Shown here in pieces: positions 20,881 through 32,423 of a stretch of 64,000 bases of DNA. The first letter of the stretch is position 1, and each line of letters starts with the position of its first letter. The DNA lies in NCBI RefSeq assembly GCF_963082655.1, contig NC_081552.1:185550571-185614570 (forward strand). Direction: 5' to 3'. The position numbers and the translations under genes are program-made. This DNA comes from Stomoxys calcitrans. Lineage: Eukaryota > Arthropoda > Insecta > Diptera > Muscidae. The notes under the pieces are model-generated. The model was not told the origin of the DNA and searched no databases. It saw only the letters and a list, made by a program, of their open reading frames with translations.

Positions 20881-22340
20881 CAGAGTAAATTCATTGAGCT
20901 TTTAGGGGCTTTAGACACTTCAGCGACATATCGGTCGATATGGCAGCAATATCCAAATATGGCCCGATCTTAACCATATTTGGTTTGGATGTTGGGAGGA
21001 TTATAATCAATAAAATAAATCACTGTTCCAACTTTCAGCGCAAACGGGTTATAAGAAAAGGTTTTATGATTTTCATACCCTTTATCGGCAGATCGGTCTA
21101 TATGGCAGCTATATCTTAATAAAGTCCGATCTGAACCATATTTGGTATGTATGTTGGGAGGATTACCGTTTCAAATTTCAGCGGGACCGGGTCATAAATG
21201 CAGCTTTTATGGGCCTTAGACCCTTTACCGGCAGTTCGGTCTAATGGCAGTTAGAACCAAATATAGCCGGATCTGAACTATATTTAGGTCGGATGTTGGG
21301 AGGCGTAAAACAACTCACTGTATCAAATTTCAACGAAATCGGGTAATAATAAAGCCTTCAGGGCTTTAGACCCTGTTTCCTGTTTCAAGTTAAAGCGAAA
21401 TCGGGTAATTAATTAAGGTTTTATGGGCCTTTGACCCTTTATCGGCAGATCGGTCTATATTTCAATATAGTCCGATCTGAGCCATATTTGGGTCCTAAAG
21501 GCCTAAAATCCTCCCGACACCCGACTTACTGTTTTAAGTGAAAGCGAAATCGGGTAATTAATTAAGGTTTTATGGGCCTTAGACCCTTTATCGGCAGATC
21601 GGTCTATATTAAAATATAGTTCGATCTGAACCATATTTGGGTCGGATGTCGGGAGGCTTAAAACAACTCATTGTTTCAAATTTTAGCGGAATCGAGTAAT
21701 AAATAAAGTTTTCATGGGCTTTAGACCCTTTTCGGCAGATAGGTCTATATGGAAGCTATATCTAAATACAGTCTGATCTTAACCATATTTGGTTCGGATG
21801 TCGGGAGGCTTCAAACAATTCACTACTTAAAATTTAAGCGAAATCGGACAAAAATATAGCTTTCATGGTCTTCAGCACCGTAATGGGTAGATCAGTCTAT
21901 ATGGCAGCTATATCGAAGTATAGTCCGATCAGAACTATATGTTTCAAATTTCAGCGAAATCGGGTATTAAATGCAGCTTTTATGGGCCTTAGACCCTTAA
22001 TCGGCAGATCGGTTCTACATGGCAGCTATATCTCAATATAGTCCGATCTGAAACATATTCAAGTCGTATGTCGGGAGACTCACTGTTACAAATTTTAGCG
22101 AAATCAAATAAAAGAAGAAGGAGAAATAAAAGAAGCTTTTATGGGCTTCAGACCATTTATCGGCAGATCGGTCTATACAGCAGCTATATCTAATTATGGT
22201 CCGATTTGGCCCTTTCAGGAACAGCGTGCAGCAAAAAGACGTATTTATGCCAAATTTCAGCTTGGACAGACACACGGACATCGTTAAATCGCCTTAGAAT
22301 CTTACGACGATCCGAAATATATAAACTGTTACAAAAGGAA
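20881..22340. repeat. Subfamily C satellite array with variable period
   Basis: At least eight monomers with GGCAGATCGGTCTATAT, GGGCCTTAGACCCTTTATCG and GGATGTCGGGAGGCTTAAA. Unlike families A and B, the measured spacings vary (about 141-163 bp). No gene is seen. Confidence 0.75.
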
Positions 22341-22370
22341 TGACTAAATGAATACATCCCTAGAGATAGG

Positions 22371-22657
22371 TTTCTACCGGGTAAATACCCAACTCTTGGG
22401 TATTTATTGGATAAATACCCAACAAATATCTTTTTGGGTATTTGTTTGGGTATTAATAATTTTGAACATATCTTGGGTATAAACAAATTTTATCAAAATC
22501 GGATGAAAAATCTGGTCGTTTTATCTGCTCAATACACTTTTTCGGGAGATCGGTCTATACGGCAGCTATATCCAAATATGGTCCGTTCTGGACGATATTA
22601 AACAAAAAATTTTGAAGGGTACAGGAAATCGCTGTGCCAAATTTCATTAAAATAGGA
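22371..22657. repeat. Second copy of the GGGTAAATACCC composite
   Basis: GGGTAAATACCCAAC, TTGGGTATTTATTGG and further hairpin-forming repeats, then the same degenerate monomer as at 240-394, ending ATAGGATAAACAAG. Both copies join a reversed family A tail at the same base. Confidence 0.7.
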
Positions 22658-23520
22658 TAAACAAGTAAAAGCGTGCTAAGTTCGGCCGGGCCGAATCTTA
22701 TATACCCTCCACCATGGATCGCATTTGTAGAGTTCTTTTCCCTGCATCTCTTCTTAGGCAAAAAAGGATATAAGAAAAGATTTGCTCTGCTATTAGAGCG
22801 ATATCAAGACATGATCCGGTTTGGACCACAATTAAAGTATATGTTGGAGACCTGTGTAAAATGTCAGTCAATTCGAATAAGAATTGCGCCCTTTAGGGGC
22901 TCAAGAAGTAAAATACAGCGATCGATTTATATGGGAGCTGTGTCGGGCTATAGACCGATTCAGACCATATTAAACACGTATGTTGATGGTCATGAGAGGG
23001 TACAAAATTTCAGGCAAATCGGATAAGAATTGCGACCTCTAGAGGCTCAAGAAGTCAAGATCCCAGATCGATTTATATGGCAGCTATATCAGGTTATGAA
23101 CCGATTTGAACCTTTTTTGACACAGTTGTTGAAAGTAAGAATAAAATATGTCATGCAAAATTTCAGCCAAATCGGATAGGAATTGCGCCCTCTAGAAGCT
23201 CAAGAAGTCAAGTCCCCAGATCTGTTTATATGAGAGCTGGTCCATAACCTGGACCAATTTGAACCATACTTGGCACAGTTGTTGGATACCATAACAAAAC
23301 ATGTCGTGCAAAATTTCATTCCAATCGCATAAGAATTGCGCACTCTAGAGGCTCAAGAAGTCAAGACCCAAGACCGGTTTATATGGCAGCTATATCAAAA
23401 CGTGAACCGATATGGCCCATTTACTATACCAACCGACCTACACTAATAGGAAGTATTTGTGCAAAATTTCAAGCAGCTAGCTTTACTCCTTCGGAAGTTA
23501 GCGTGCTTTCGACAGACAGA
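22656..23520 (-). mobile_element. Family A element R2, reverse, head-truncated
   Basis: Starts with the reversed tail (ACAAGTAAAAGCGTGC, TTCGGCCGGGCCGAA). It continues through reversed monomers and ends inside the GTCY region (TTTCGACAGACAGACG) without the palindromic head. Confidence 0.75.
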
Positions 23521-23619
23521 CGAAAGCTAGTATGAATTGTTTTGGTTTGACCATCAACAACTGTGCCAAGTATGGTCCAAATCGGTTTATAACCTGATAT
23601 AGTTCCCATATAACCCGAT

Positions 23620-24846
23620 TTGGACCAAATTGGAGACGGATATTGAAAGGTCGAATAAGTAAGAGACACTGTTCAGTTTTGTAAAACAAAATATTAGTCT
23701 TTTTGGTAGCCATATCCAAATATAGACCGATCTGACCCATATACGACACGGATGTCGAAAAGCCTAACATAAGTGACTGTGTCAAATTTGAGCGAAATCG
23801 GATTATTAATGTGCCTTTTATGGGGCAAAGACTTTAAATGGAGAGATCGGTCTATATGGCAGCTATATACAAATCTAAACCGATCTGAGCCAAATTGTAG
23901 AAGAATGTCAAAGGCCCTAACACAACTCACTGTCCCAAATTTCGGCGACATTGGACAATAAACGCGCCTTATATGGACCCAAGACCTTAAATCGAGAGAT
24001 CGGTCTATATGGCAGCTATATCCAAAACTAGATTAATTTGTGCCATATTCCAAGAAGATGCCAAGGGGTATATCGTAACTCACTGTCCCAAATTTCGGCG
24101 ACATCGGACAATAAATGCGCCTTTCATGAGCCCAAAACCTTAAATCGAAAGATCGGTCTATATGGCAGCTATATCCAAATCTGGACCGATCTGGGCCAAT
24201 TTGAAGTAGGACGTCGAAGGGCCTAGCACAACTTACTGTCACAAATTTCGGCGAAATCGGACAATAAATGCGCTTTTTATGGGCCCAAGCCCCTATATCG
24301 AAAGATGGGTCTATATGGCAGCTATATCCAAATCTGAACCGATCTGGTAAAATTAAATTAAAATTAAAGTAAAATGTTGAAGGGCTTAACAAAACTCACT
24401 GTCCCAAATTTTGGCGAAATCGGACAATAAATGCGCCTTTTATGGGTTCAAAACCTTAAATCTAGAGATCGATCTATATGGCAGCTATATCCTAATCTGG
24501 ACCGATCTGGGCCAAATTGAAGAAAGATGTCTACTGGTCTAACACAACTCACTGTCCAAAATTTTAGTAAAATCGGACAATAAATGCGACTTTTATGGGC
24601 CCAAAACCTTAAATCGAGGGATCGGTCTATATGGTAGCTATATCGAAATCTGGATTGATTTGTACCACATTCCAGGAAGATGTCAACTTACACAACTCAC
24701 CGTCCCGAATTTCAGCAAAATCGGATAATAAATGTGTTCTATGTGGGGTTTATATCAAGATATAGTCCGATATAGCCCATCTTCGAACTTAACCTGCTTA
24801 TGAACAAGAAAATAATCTGTGCAAAGTTTCAGCTCATTATCTCTAT
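23620..24846 (-). mobile_element. Family B element, reverse, left part
   Basis: Reversed family B monomers. The GATCGGTCTATAT cores lie at 23998, 24151 and 24304 (exactly 153 bp apart), then 24467 after a 10-bp AAATTAAA-type insertion, then 24620 (153). It is cut in the T-run of ATCTCTATTTT and resumes at 25994. Confidence 0.75.
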
Positions 24847-25993
24847 TTTTATACCCTCCACCATAGGATGGGGGTATACTAATTCCGTCATTCTGCTTGT
24901 AACACCTCGAAATATGCGTCTAAGATCCCATAAAGTATATATATTATTGATCGTCATGTCATTTTAAGTCGATCTAGCCATGTCCGTCCGTCTGTCTGTC
25001 GAAAGCACGCTAACTTTCGAAGGAGTTAAGCTAGCCGCTTGAAATTTTGCACAAATACTTTTATTAGTGTAGGTCAGTTGGTATTGTAAATGGGCGAAAT
25101 CGGTCCATGTTTTGATATAGCTGCCATATAAACCGATCGTGGGTCTTGACTTCTTGAGCCTCTAGTGGGCGCAATTCTCGTTCGATTTAACTGAAATTTT
25201 GCATGTAGTGTTTTGATATCCCTTCCAACAATTACGCTAAGTATGGTTTAAATCGGTCCATGTTTTGATATAGCTGCCATATAAACCGATCTTGGGTCTT
25301 GACTTCTTGAGCTTCTAGAGGGCGCAATTCTCGTCCTATTTTACTGAAGTTTTGCACGTAGTGTTTTGGTATCACTTTCAACAACTGTGCTAAGTATGAT
25401 TCAAATCGGTTCATAATCTGGTATAGCTGTCATATAAACCGATCTTGGAACTTGACTTCTTGAGCCAATAGAGCGGGCAATTCTCATCCGACTTGCCTGA
25501 AATTGTGTATGAGATGTTTTGTTATGACTTTCAATAACTGTACTAAGTATGGCGTAAATCGGTATAGAAGCTGATATAGCTGCCATATAAACTGATCTGG
25601 GATCCTGAATTCTTCAACCAATTCTCATCCGATTTGGCTTAAATTTTGTACAACGGCTTCTTTCATGACTTTCAACATACGTGTCTAATATGGTCTGAGT
25701 CGATCTATAGCTTAATACAGCTCCCATATAAACCTATCTCCCGATTTTGCTTCAAGGCGCAATTCTTATCCGAATGAACTGAAATATTACACAATGACTT
25801 CTACAATGTTCAGTAATCATTTATGGTCCGAATCGGACTATAACTTGATATAGCTCCAATAGCATAACAGTTCTTATTCAATATTCTATGTTTGTCTAAA
25901 AAGAGATACCGCGCATAGAACTCGACAAATGCGATCAATGGTAGAGGGTATATAAGATTCGGACCGTCCGAACTTAGCGCGCTCTCACTTGTT
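24847..25993 (+). mobile_element. Family A element F7 inserted in a family B element
   Basis: Head (TTTTATACCCTCCACCATAGG), GTCY tract, six or so monomers, and a tail with GGACCGTCCGAAC ending CTCTCACTTGTT. The flanks TCTCTATTTT and AAAGACTG are contiguous in intact family B heads (seen reversed at 28130-28150), so the insertion point is a T-run with no visible target duplication. Confidence 0.8.
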
Positions 25994-26112
25994 AAAGACT
26001 GCAGACGGATGGACAGACGGACGGACATGACTATATCGTCTTAGATTTGTACGCTGATCAAGAATATATATACTTTATAGGGTCGCCATCCTTCGATGGT
26101 GGGTATAAAAAG
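25994..26112 (-). mobile_element. Family B element, reverse, head part
   Basis: Continuation of 23620-24846. It has AGACTGCAGACGGATGGACA, GATCAAGAATATATATACTT and CCTTCGATGGTGGGTATAAA. Confidence 0.7.
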
Positions 26113-26159
26113 GGTAAATACCGCTCTAAAATTTTTTTTTTCTGAAAACGAAATTCAAA

Positions 26160-26960
26160 TTTTTGTATGCCGAATTTGTATACCCTACATCACCATTGTT
26201 GTATAGGGTATTATAATTTTGTGTATTTTTTTGCAACGCTAAGAAGGAGAAGAGCTAGACTCATTGATATGTATACAGATCGACTAATAATCACTTTCTG
26301 ATTCGATTGAGCTGTGTGAGTCCATGTATTCTTGTAATCTGTGAGTTCATGTATTCTTGTAATGAAGGTACAGGTCATATTTGTTTGTGCAATCGTCACG
26401 AAATTTTGTGCATGTCACTTTTTTGGCTCAAGGACGGACGCTATTTAGATTTAGATATAGCTCCCATATGTACGTATCGCCCGATTTGCACTTTAATGGC
26501 TGTAGTAACTACAATTTTCAACCGATCTGCACAAAATTTGGCACGGATTGTTTTATTACTGGCCTTAACATATTTGCAAGATATTAATAATATCGGATCA
26601 GATTTGGATATAGCTCCCATATATACGTATCGCCCGATTTGCACTTTAATGGCTGTAGTAACTACAATTTTCAACCGATCTGCACAAAATTTGGCACGGA
26701 TTGTTTTATTACTGACCTTACCACATCTGCAAGATTTTAATTATATCGAATCAGATTTGGATATAGCTCCCATATTTAATTATCGCCCGATTTGCACTTT
26801 AATGGCCGTTGTAACAACAATTTTCAAACTATCTGTTCGAAAAAAGTAGTTTTAGATTTAGATATAGCTCTCATATACATACATTGCCCGAATTTATAAT
26901 TGCAGGGTAGGTGTAAGGTATTATATAGTCGCCTCCGCCCGAATTTTGCCTTTCCTTACG
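26160..26960 (+). mobile_element. Subfamily D element with 153-bp tandem monomers
   Basis: A distinct head (TATACCCTACATCACCATTG, GTATAGGGTATTATAATTTT) is followed by three monomers. Their cores GATATAGCTCCCATAT start at 26454, 26607 and 26760, exactly 153 bp apart. Monomer bodies (GCACTTTAATGGCTGTAGTA, CAAAATTTGGCACGGATTG) differ from families A and B. A 180-codon frame across them is a by-product of phase. Confidence 0.7.
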
Positions 26961-27002
26961 GGTCTAAAATACGTTTAATGAAAAAAAATTTAAATTTTTT
27001 GT

Positions 27003-27085
27003 TGGCCGACCAGGGGACTCGAACCTGCGTTTGCAAGTCATAAATGCCGTGGGAGTTTTGTGCTCTACACGGTAATACTCCTATT
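27003..27085 (-). mobile_element. tRNA-like SINE remnant
   Basis: On the minus strand there is a perfect B box GGTTCGAGTCC followed by CCTGGTCGGCC, with a weak upstream GTAGAGCACAAAACTCC in the A-box position. The acceptor stem does not pair, so a working tRNA is unlikely. Confidence 0.4.
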
Positions 27086-27299
27086 TTTACAACTGCCTCA
27101 ACTTGAGAATTTGTGGAAAGTCAACAAAATTTTAATAATTATGTCTATCGAGCCTCTTGTAGAGACTTACTTACTTACTTACTTCAACAAATAATGTCTT
27201 CGATTCAATGCTAAGTTCGTTGAGAATTTAAAGTTTCACATACAAATTTGGTGGTTTTTTCTAAGAGCTATTTTTTTGTGTCCAAAGTGAGTCTTATCT

Positions 27300-27640
27300 T
27301 ATTCTTATCCGATTTGGCTCAAATTTACGACTTCTTGCATGACCTTTAACATACTTGTTAAATATGACCTAAATCGTTTTCTCCCAATTTTATTTTTTGA
27401 GGCACTATAGGGCACAATTCTTATCCGATTTGGTTGAAATTTTGAATTCCTCTTTGGTCTCCAACAGCCAAACCAAGTATGGCCCCAATCGGTTCATAAC
27501 TTGGTATAGCTCAAATAGCATAGCAATTCTTACCCATTATCCTTTGTTTGTCAACAAAGAGATATTGGCCAAAGAACAAATGCTATCCATGGTGGAGGGT
27601 ATATAAGATGCGGCCCGGCCGAACTTAGCTTGACATTTGC
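27300..27640 (+). repeat. Family A tail fragment
   Basis: Last monomer plus tail (TATCCATGGTGGAGGGTATA, GGCCCGGCCGAACTTAGC). The terminal CTTTTACTTGTT is lost. Confidence 0.65.
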
Positions 27641-27863
27641 TATCGAATTTTGAGAGCACAAAAATGTTATTTCAATCCTCTTTGCACAGGATATGTGATA
27701 ATGTTGCCATATGTTGTTCTTATCGTCTTTATTAGCATGTATACCATATAATAAGTTAAATTATTATTAAATTATTTTTATAAGGTAGGATAGGGGTATA
27801 TTCATTTAGTCATTCCGTTTACAACACATCGAAGTATCAATTTTCGAACGTATAAAGTATATA

Positions 27864-27958
27864 TTGGGTTGCCCAAAAAGTAATTGCGGATTTTTTAAAA
27901 GAAAGTAAATGCATTTTTAATAAAACTTAGATTGAACTTTAATCAAATATACTTTTTT
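27864..27958 (-). mobile_element. Half of the mariner-type MITE
   Basis: Starts TTGGGTTGCCCAAAAAGTAA and matches the right half of the 199-bp element at 59093-59291 in reverse. The other half is missing. Confidence 0.7.
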
Positions 27959-27964
27959 TTCACC

Positions 27965-29899
27965 TTTTTATACCCACCACCGAAGGATGGGGGTATATTC
28001 ATTTTGTCACTCCGTTTGCAACACATCGAAATATCCATTTCCGACCCTATAAAGTATATATATTCTTGATCAGCGAAAAAATCTAAGACGATCTAGCCAT
28101 GTCCGTCCGTCTGTCTGTTGAAATCACGCTACAGTCTTTAAACATAGAGATATTGAGCTGAAATTTTGCACAGATTCTTTTTTTGTCCAGCAGGTTAAGT
28201 TCGAAGATGGGCTATATCGGACTATATCTTGATGTAGCCCCCATATAGACCGATCCGCCGATCGACATCCTCCGTCAATTTGGTTCAGATCGGTCCAGAT
28301 TTGGATATAGCTGCCATATAGACCGATCCTCCGATTTAGGGTCTTAGGCCCATAAAAGCCACATTTATTATCCGGTTTCGCTGAAATTTGGGACAGTGAG
28401 TTGTGTTAGGCCTTTCGACATCCTTTGTCAATTTGGCCCAGATCGGTCCAGATTTGGATATAGCTGCCATATAGATCGATCCTCCGATTTATGGTGTAAG
28501 GCCCATAAAAGCCACATTCATTATCCGATTTTGCTGAAATTTGGGACAGTGAGTTTTGTTAGGCCCTTTGACATATAGACCGATCTCTCGATTTTGGGTC
28601 TTGTGCCCATAAAATGCTCATTTATTATCCTAATTTTGCCAAAATTTGAGACAGTGAGTTGTGTTAGGCCCTTTGACATCCTTCTTCACTTTTGCCTAGA
28701 TATGTCCAGATTTGGATATAGCTGTCATATAGACCAATCTCTCGATTTAATGTTTTGGGCCCATAAAAGGCGCATTTATTGTCCGATGTCACTGAAATTT
28801 GGACAGTGAGTTGTGTTAGGCCCCTTGGTATCGTTTTGCAATTTGGTTCAGATCGGTCCAGATTTGGATATAGCAGCTATATGGACCGATCTCTGGATTT
28901 AGGGTCTTGGGCCCATAAAAGGCGCATTTATTGTCCGATTTTGTCAAAATTTTTAACAGTGAGGTGAGGTCCTTCAACATATTTCTGCAATTTAGCCCAG
29001 ATTGGTTTAGATTTGGGTATAGCTGCCATATAGACCGATCTCTCGATTTAAGGTTTTGGGCCCATAAAACCACATTTATTGTCCGATGTCGCCGAAATTT
29101 GGGACAGTGAGTTATGTTAACCCCTTGATATCTTTTGGCAAACTGGCTCAGATCGGTCCAGATTTGGATCGATGTAGGGTCTTAGGCCCATAAAAGGCGC
29201 ATTTATTACCCGATTTCGTCGAAATTTGGGACAGTAAGTTGTGTTAGGCCCCTCGACATCCTTCTGCAATTTGGCTAAGATCGGTCCAGATTTAGGTACA
29301 GTGGGTTGTGTTAAACCCCTCGACATCCTTCTGCAATTTGGCCATGATCGGTCTAGATTTGGATATAGCTGCCATATAGACAGATCTCTCGATCTAGGGT
29401 TTTGGGCCCATAAAAGGCGCATTTTTTGTCCGATGTCGCCGAAGTTTTGGACAGTGTGTTGTATTAGGCCCATTGACATTCTTCTTCAGTTTGGCCCATA
29501 TCGGTCCAGATTTGGATATACCTGCCCGATCTCTCAATTTAAGGTCTTGCGTCCATAAAAGTCGCATTTATTGTTCGATTTTGCCAAAATTCTGGACAGT
29601 GAGTTGTGTAAGGCCCTGCGACATCCTTCTTCGATTTGGCTCAGATCGGACCACATATGGATATAGCTGCCATTCAGACCGATCTCTTTATTTAAGGTTT
29701 TGGCCCGATAAAAGGCGCATTTATTGTCTAATGACGCCGAAATTTGGCACAGTGAGTTATGTAAGGCCCTCCGACATCCTTCTTCAATATGGCACAGATC
29801 GGATTCACCGGATTTTGACGAAAGGTGGTTTACATATATACCCGAAGTGGTCGGTATCCAAAGTTCGGCCCGGCCAAACTTAACGCCTTTCTACTTGTT
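27965..29899 (+). mobile_element. Family B element, complete head-to-tail
   Basis: The head has TATACCCACCACCGAAGG, CCTATAAAGTATATATATTC and GATCTAGCCATGTCCG. About ten monomers follow with GGACAGTGAGTTGTGTTAGG and GCTGCCATATAGACCGATC. The cores at 28304 and 28457 are 153 bp apart; later ones are altered by small deletions. The tail reads GTGGTCGGTATCCAAAG, GGCCCGGCCAAACTTAACGC, CTACTTGTTG. Frames of 60-136 codons inside are satellite artefacts. Confidence 0.8.
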
Positions 29900-30840
29900 G
29901 TTTTTTTTTCCTAAATAAAAACACAGACTATTAATTTTATGAAATTTAGATTGTTGTTGTTTTTTAATTGTATGGTGAATTAATTTATAATATTAAATAA
30001 ATTAGTTAAAATATTGTAACAAATAGCAGTCTTATGTGTTGCATTAATTTTGTGTTAACATACATAATGGAGATGAATGATATAATAAAGAGGGGAGTGT
30101 GGCTAGTAGTAGAGTTGTAGTAGTTACAATAGGCGTGATATTGTGGAGTGGTGACAGTGGTCTCGTTTAAGATATTCTCTCTTTAACTTTTTTTCTAACT
30201 CTTTTTTTCTGGTTTAGTTTTGCATACAACACACATCCTTCTTAAAGACAAGAAAAAAAAACTAAAACAATAAAAACAAACATAAACTTTCCTTTAACTA
30301 AAAATTAAAAAAAAAAAACTTAAACCAAATATAATTATTAACTGGGATGTTGTCATTTTTTGTATGTCTTTTTGCTTTTTTTTAAGATAAATAATTAGTT
30401 AAATAATTAATTAATACTTTACAGCAGCGTATTTAAGGGGTGGTTGTTGCAAATCTCAGCTAAGGGCCATTGTCTAACAAAGATGTTTCAAAGAGGTCAA
30501 GAGAGAGTCGGAAGAAAAGCTAAGAAAATTAGTTCAGAAATGGATCTTTTGCAAAACCAAAAGGTCCTTCTAACAATTTAACAAGTTAAAATAAGTTTAG
30601 TTTTATGTGATTTTATTTCTTTGCGTTCAATGAATTAGTTCTCAAAAGGCTTTCAAGCTTAAGTCTGTTCGGATCGAATTCTGTGTAGATTTAACTTGCC
30701 AAGGATTGCGTCCCACGTATTCTCTGGACGATATCTTTTTTATAGGCCAAAACAAGTTGAAGGTCATAACAGAAACCCTCACGCAAAATATTATCATATT
30801 TGGATAACAATTGAGCCCTGTATGTACTCAAGGTAGAGGT
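29900..30840. other. AT-rich intergenic stretch
   Basis: Poly-A and poly-T rich DNA, including runs near 30250-30320. No gene, tRNA or satellite monomer was recognised. It marks the left edge of the repeat-poor island around Notum. Confidence 0.5.
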
Positions 30841-30844
30841 GGCA

Positions 30845-30966
30845 AACTATCGATAGTGGCAACATTCGACATTTTCCATAGTTTTAATAATAAATATCGA
30901 TAGTGTTGATACTATCGTTAATTTCCCATCAGCTATGTTTCAAACGAAAATGAGAAGTAAAAATCA
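30845..30966 (+). repeat. Small element with TATCGATA motifs, copy 1
   Basis: Begins AAACTATCGATAGTGGCAAC, contains AATAAATATCGATAGTG and ends CATCAGCTATGTTTC, AACGAAAATGAGAAGTAA. A reversed copy is at 54945-55045. TATCGATA is the DRE/DREF-type octamer of Drosophila (established motif); whether it works here is unknown. Confidence 0.6.
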
Positions 30967-31319
30967 AGAGAACGATTTATATAGAAGCCATATCAATGCA
31001 TAGACCAAATATTGAGAAAAATAATTGTAAATAATTGTAAAAAATGTTAGCCTAATCGGATAGGTGCAATGTATCTTAAGGGAAAGTTATCCATATCCAT
31101 AGGAAAATTATCAATCGGTATCCAGTCAAAAAATTAAATATCAATAGTATTGATAGTGCCATCGATATTTTGCCAGCTCTAACTCAAGGGATACTAGGAG
31201 TCTTAATAGTGATTAGCAAAACTCAAAATGTAATGTTTAAGTCTAATTGGATAAGAATTTTGGCTTGCAGAAATCAAAAGGGAAGATCGGATTACTAGGT
31301 AAGTATATCGAAAGAAAAC

Positions 31320-31800
31320 TTAGTACCTTACGGAATTAATTGTGAATTAACCTCGTTATTCGTGAAAACAATACGGAATGTTATGGACGATGTAAAACAT
31401 TTATAAAAAACTGGGTAAATTCACTATTAATACCGTCTGGTATTAATTTTTCTTTCGGTGTACCATATAAACCATTCATTCGTTTTGACTTCTCGGATAA
31501 CTACAGGCCACAATTCTTATGTAAGTAGGCTAAAACTTTTTGAGACATCTAGTATCCATTTAGCACCTAAAGGGCGCAATTCTTATCCATTTTGCGTGTA
31601 GGCTTCTGTTATAACTTACAATTCATTTTTGCCTATAAAATTAATGTTGTAATGGTGAATTATCCCCGTTGTTCGTGGATATAATACCGGATGGCATGGA
31701 TGATGAAAAACGTTTAATCTATAACATACTACATTGTACGGGGTTAATTCACTATCAATGTCGTATGGTATCAATATTTCTTTCGGTTTATGGGCGTAGA
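31320..31800. repeat. Repeat with ATACCGTATGGTAT-type palindromes
   Basis: Two related direct segments (31325-31455 and 31645-31795) share TGTGAATTAACC/GGTGAATTATCC, GTTATTCGTG/GTTGTTCGTG, ATACCGGATGG and CTTTCGGTTTA/CTTTCGGTGTA. Related palindromes occur at 53640-53800. The 92-codon reverse frame here has a low-complexity Arg-Glu start and is not credible. Confidence 0.5.
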
Positions 31801-32136
31801 AAGTCTCAATAATAGTCATTGTCTTTATCCAGAGTTGCCATACTAATCTTACCCACCACGATCTCTCTCTTTCTCTCTCTCTCGCACTCACCATCTTTTC
31901 TTTAAGAACAAATTTGTTTTTTTGTTCATTGCCTAACTGAGAAATGCAATTTGTTCTATGCTTAAGCTAGAACTACATACACACACACATCTTTTTAGTC
32001 ACTTCTAAAGCTAATTAAACTAAACTTTCGCTTACAAAATAATTTGAACTTTTATGTACTTAAAGGCTAAAAAAACAGCTATTTACATACAATATATACA
32101 AGGCTCTTTAATTTAAGTGGATCTGTGTGGTTTATG

Positions 32137-32157
32137 GTGTGTGTGTGTGTGTGTGTG
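32137..32157. repeat. (GT)n microsatellite
   Basis: About ten uninterrupted GT units. Confidence 0.9.
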
Positions 32158-32335
32158 GGTGTGTGAATGTGAGTGTTTGCTTTGCAATTCAGCAAAGAGA
32201 TTTCAAAGCCAATACAAAGTTGCTCTAACGGCCCCAAATTGAGAGGCCTTGCCATGGCAAGTGCATGCTTGAAGCAGCACCAAAACGAGAGTATTATCTA
32301 ATTATTTCTCTTTGAGGTATATATGACTCCGTGTT

Positions 32336-32340
<5 letters not shown>

Positions 32341-32366
<26 letters not shown>
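32341..32366. repeat. (CT)n microsatellite
   Basis: Thirteen CT units about 60 bp beyond the Notum stop codon, possibly within its 3' UTR. Confidence 0.9.
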
Positions 32367-32423
32367 AAGTACTTTGGAATGAAATTCGCCCTCAGCCTTT
32401 TTTAGGGGGATAGGCGTTGAGAA

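Noticed and set aside
28396..29883. Series of forward frames with HIDRSLDL repeats
   Set aside because: In-phase reading of family B satellite, with different frames in successive monomers.
31616..31894. 92-codon reverse frame starting with Arg-Glu repeats
   Set aside because: The start is a CT-repeat translation and the remainder lies in a duplicated non-coding segment with palindromes.
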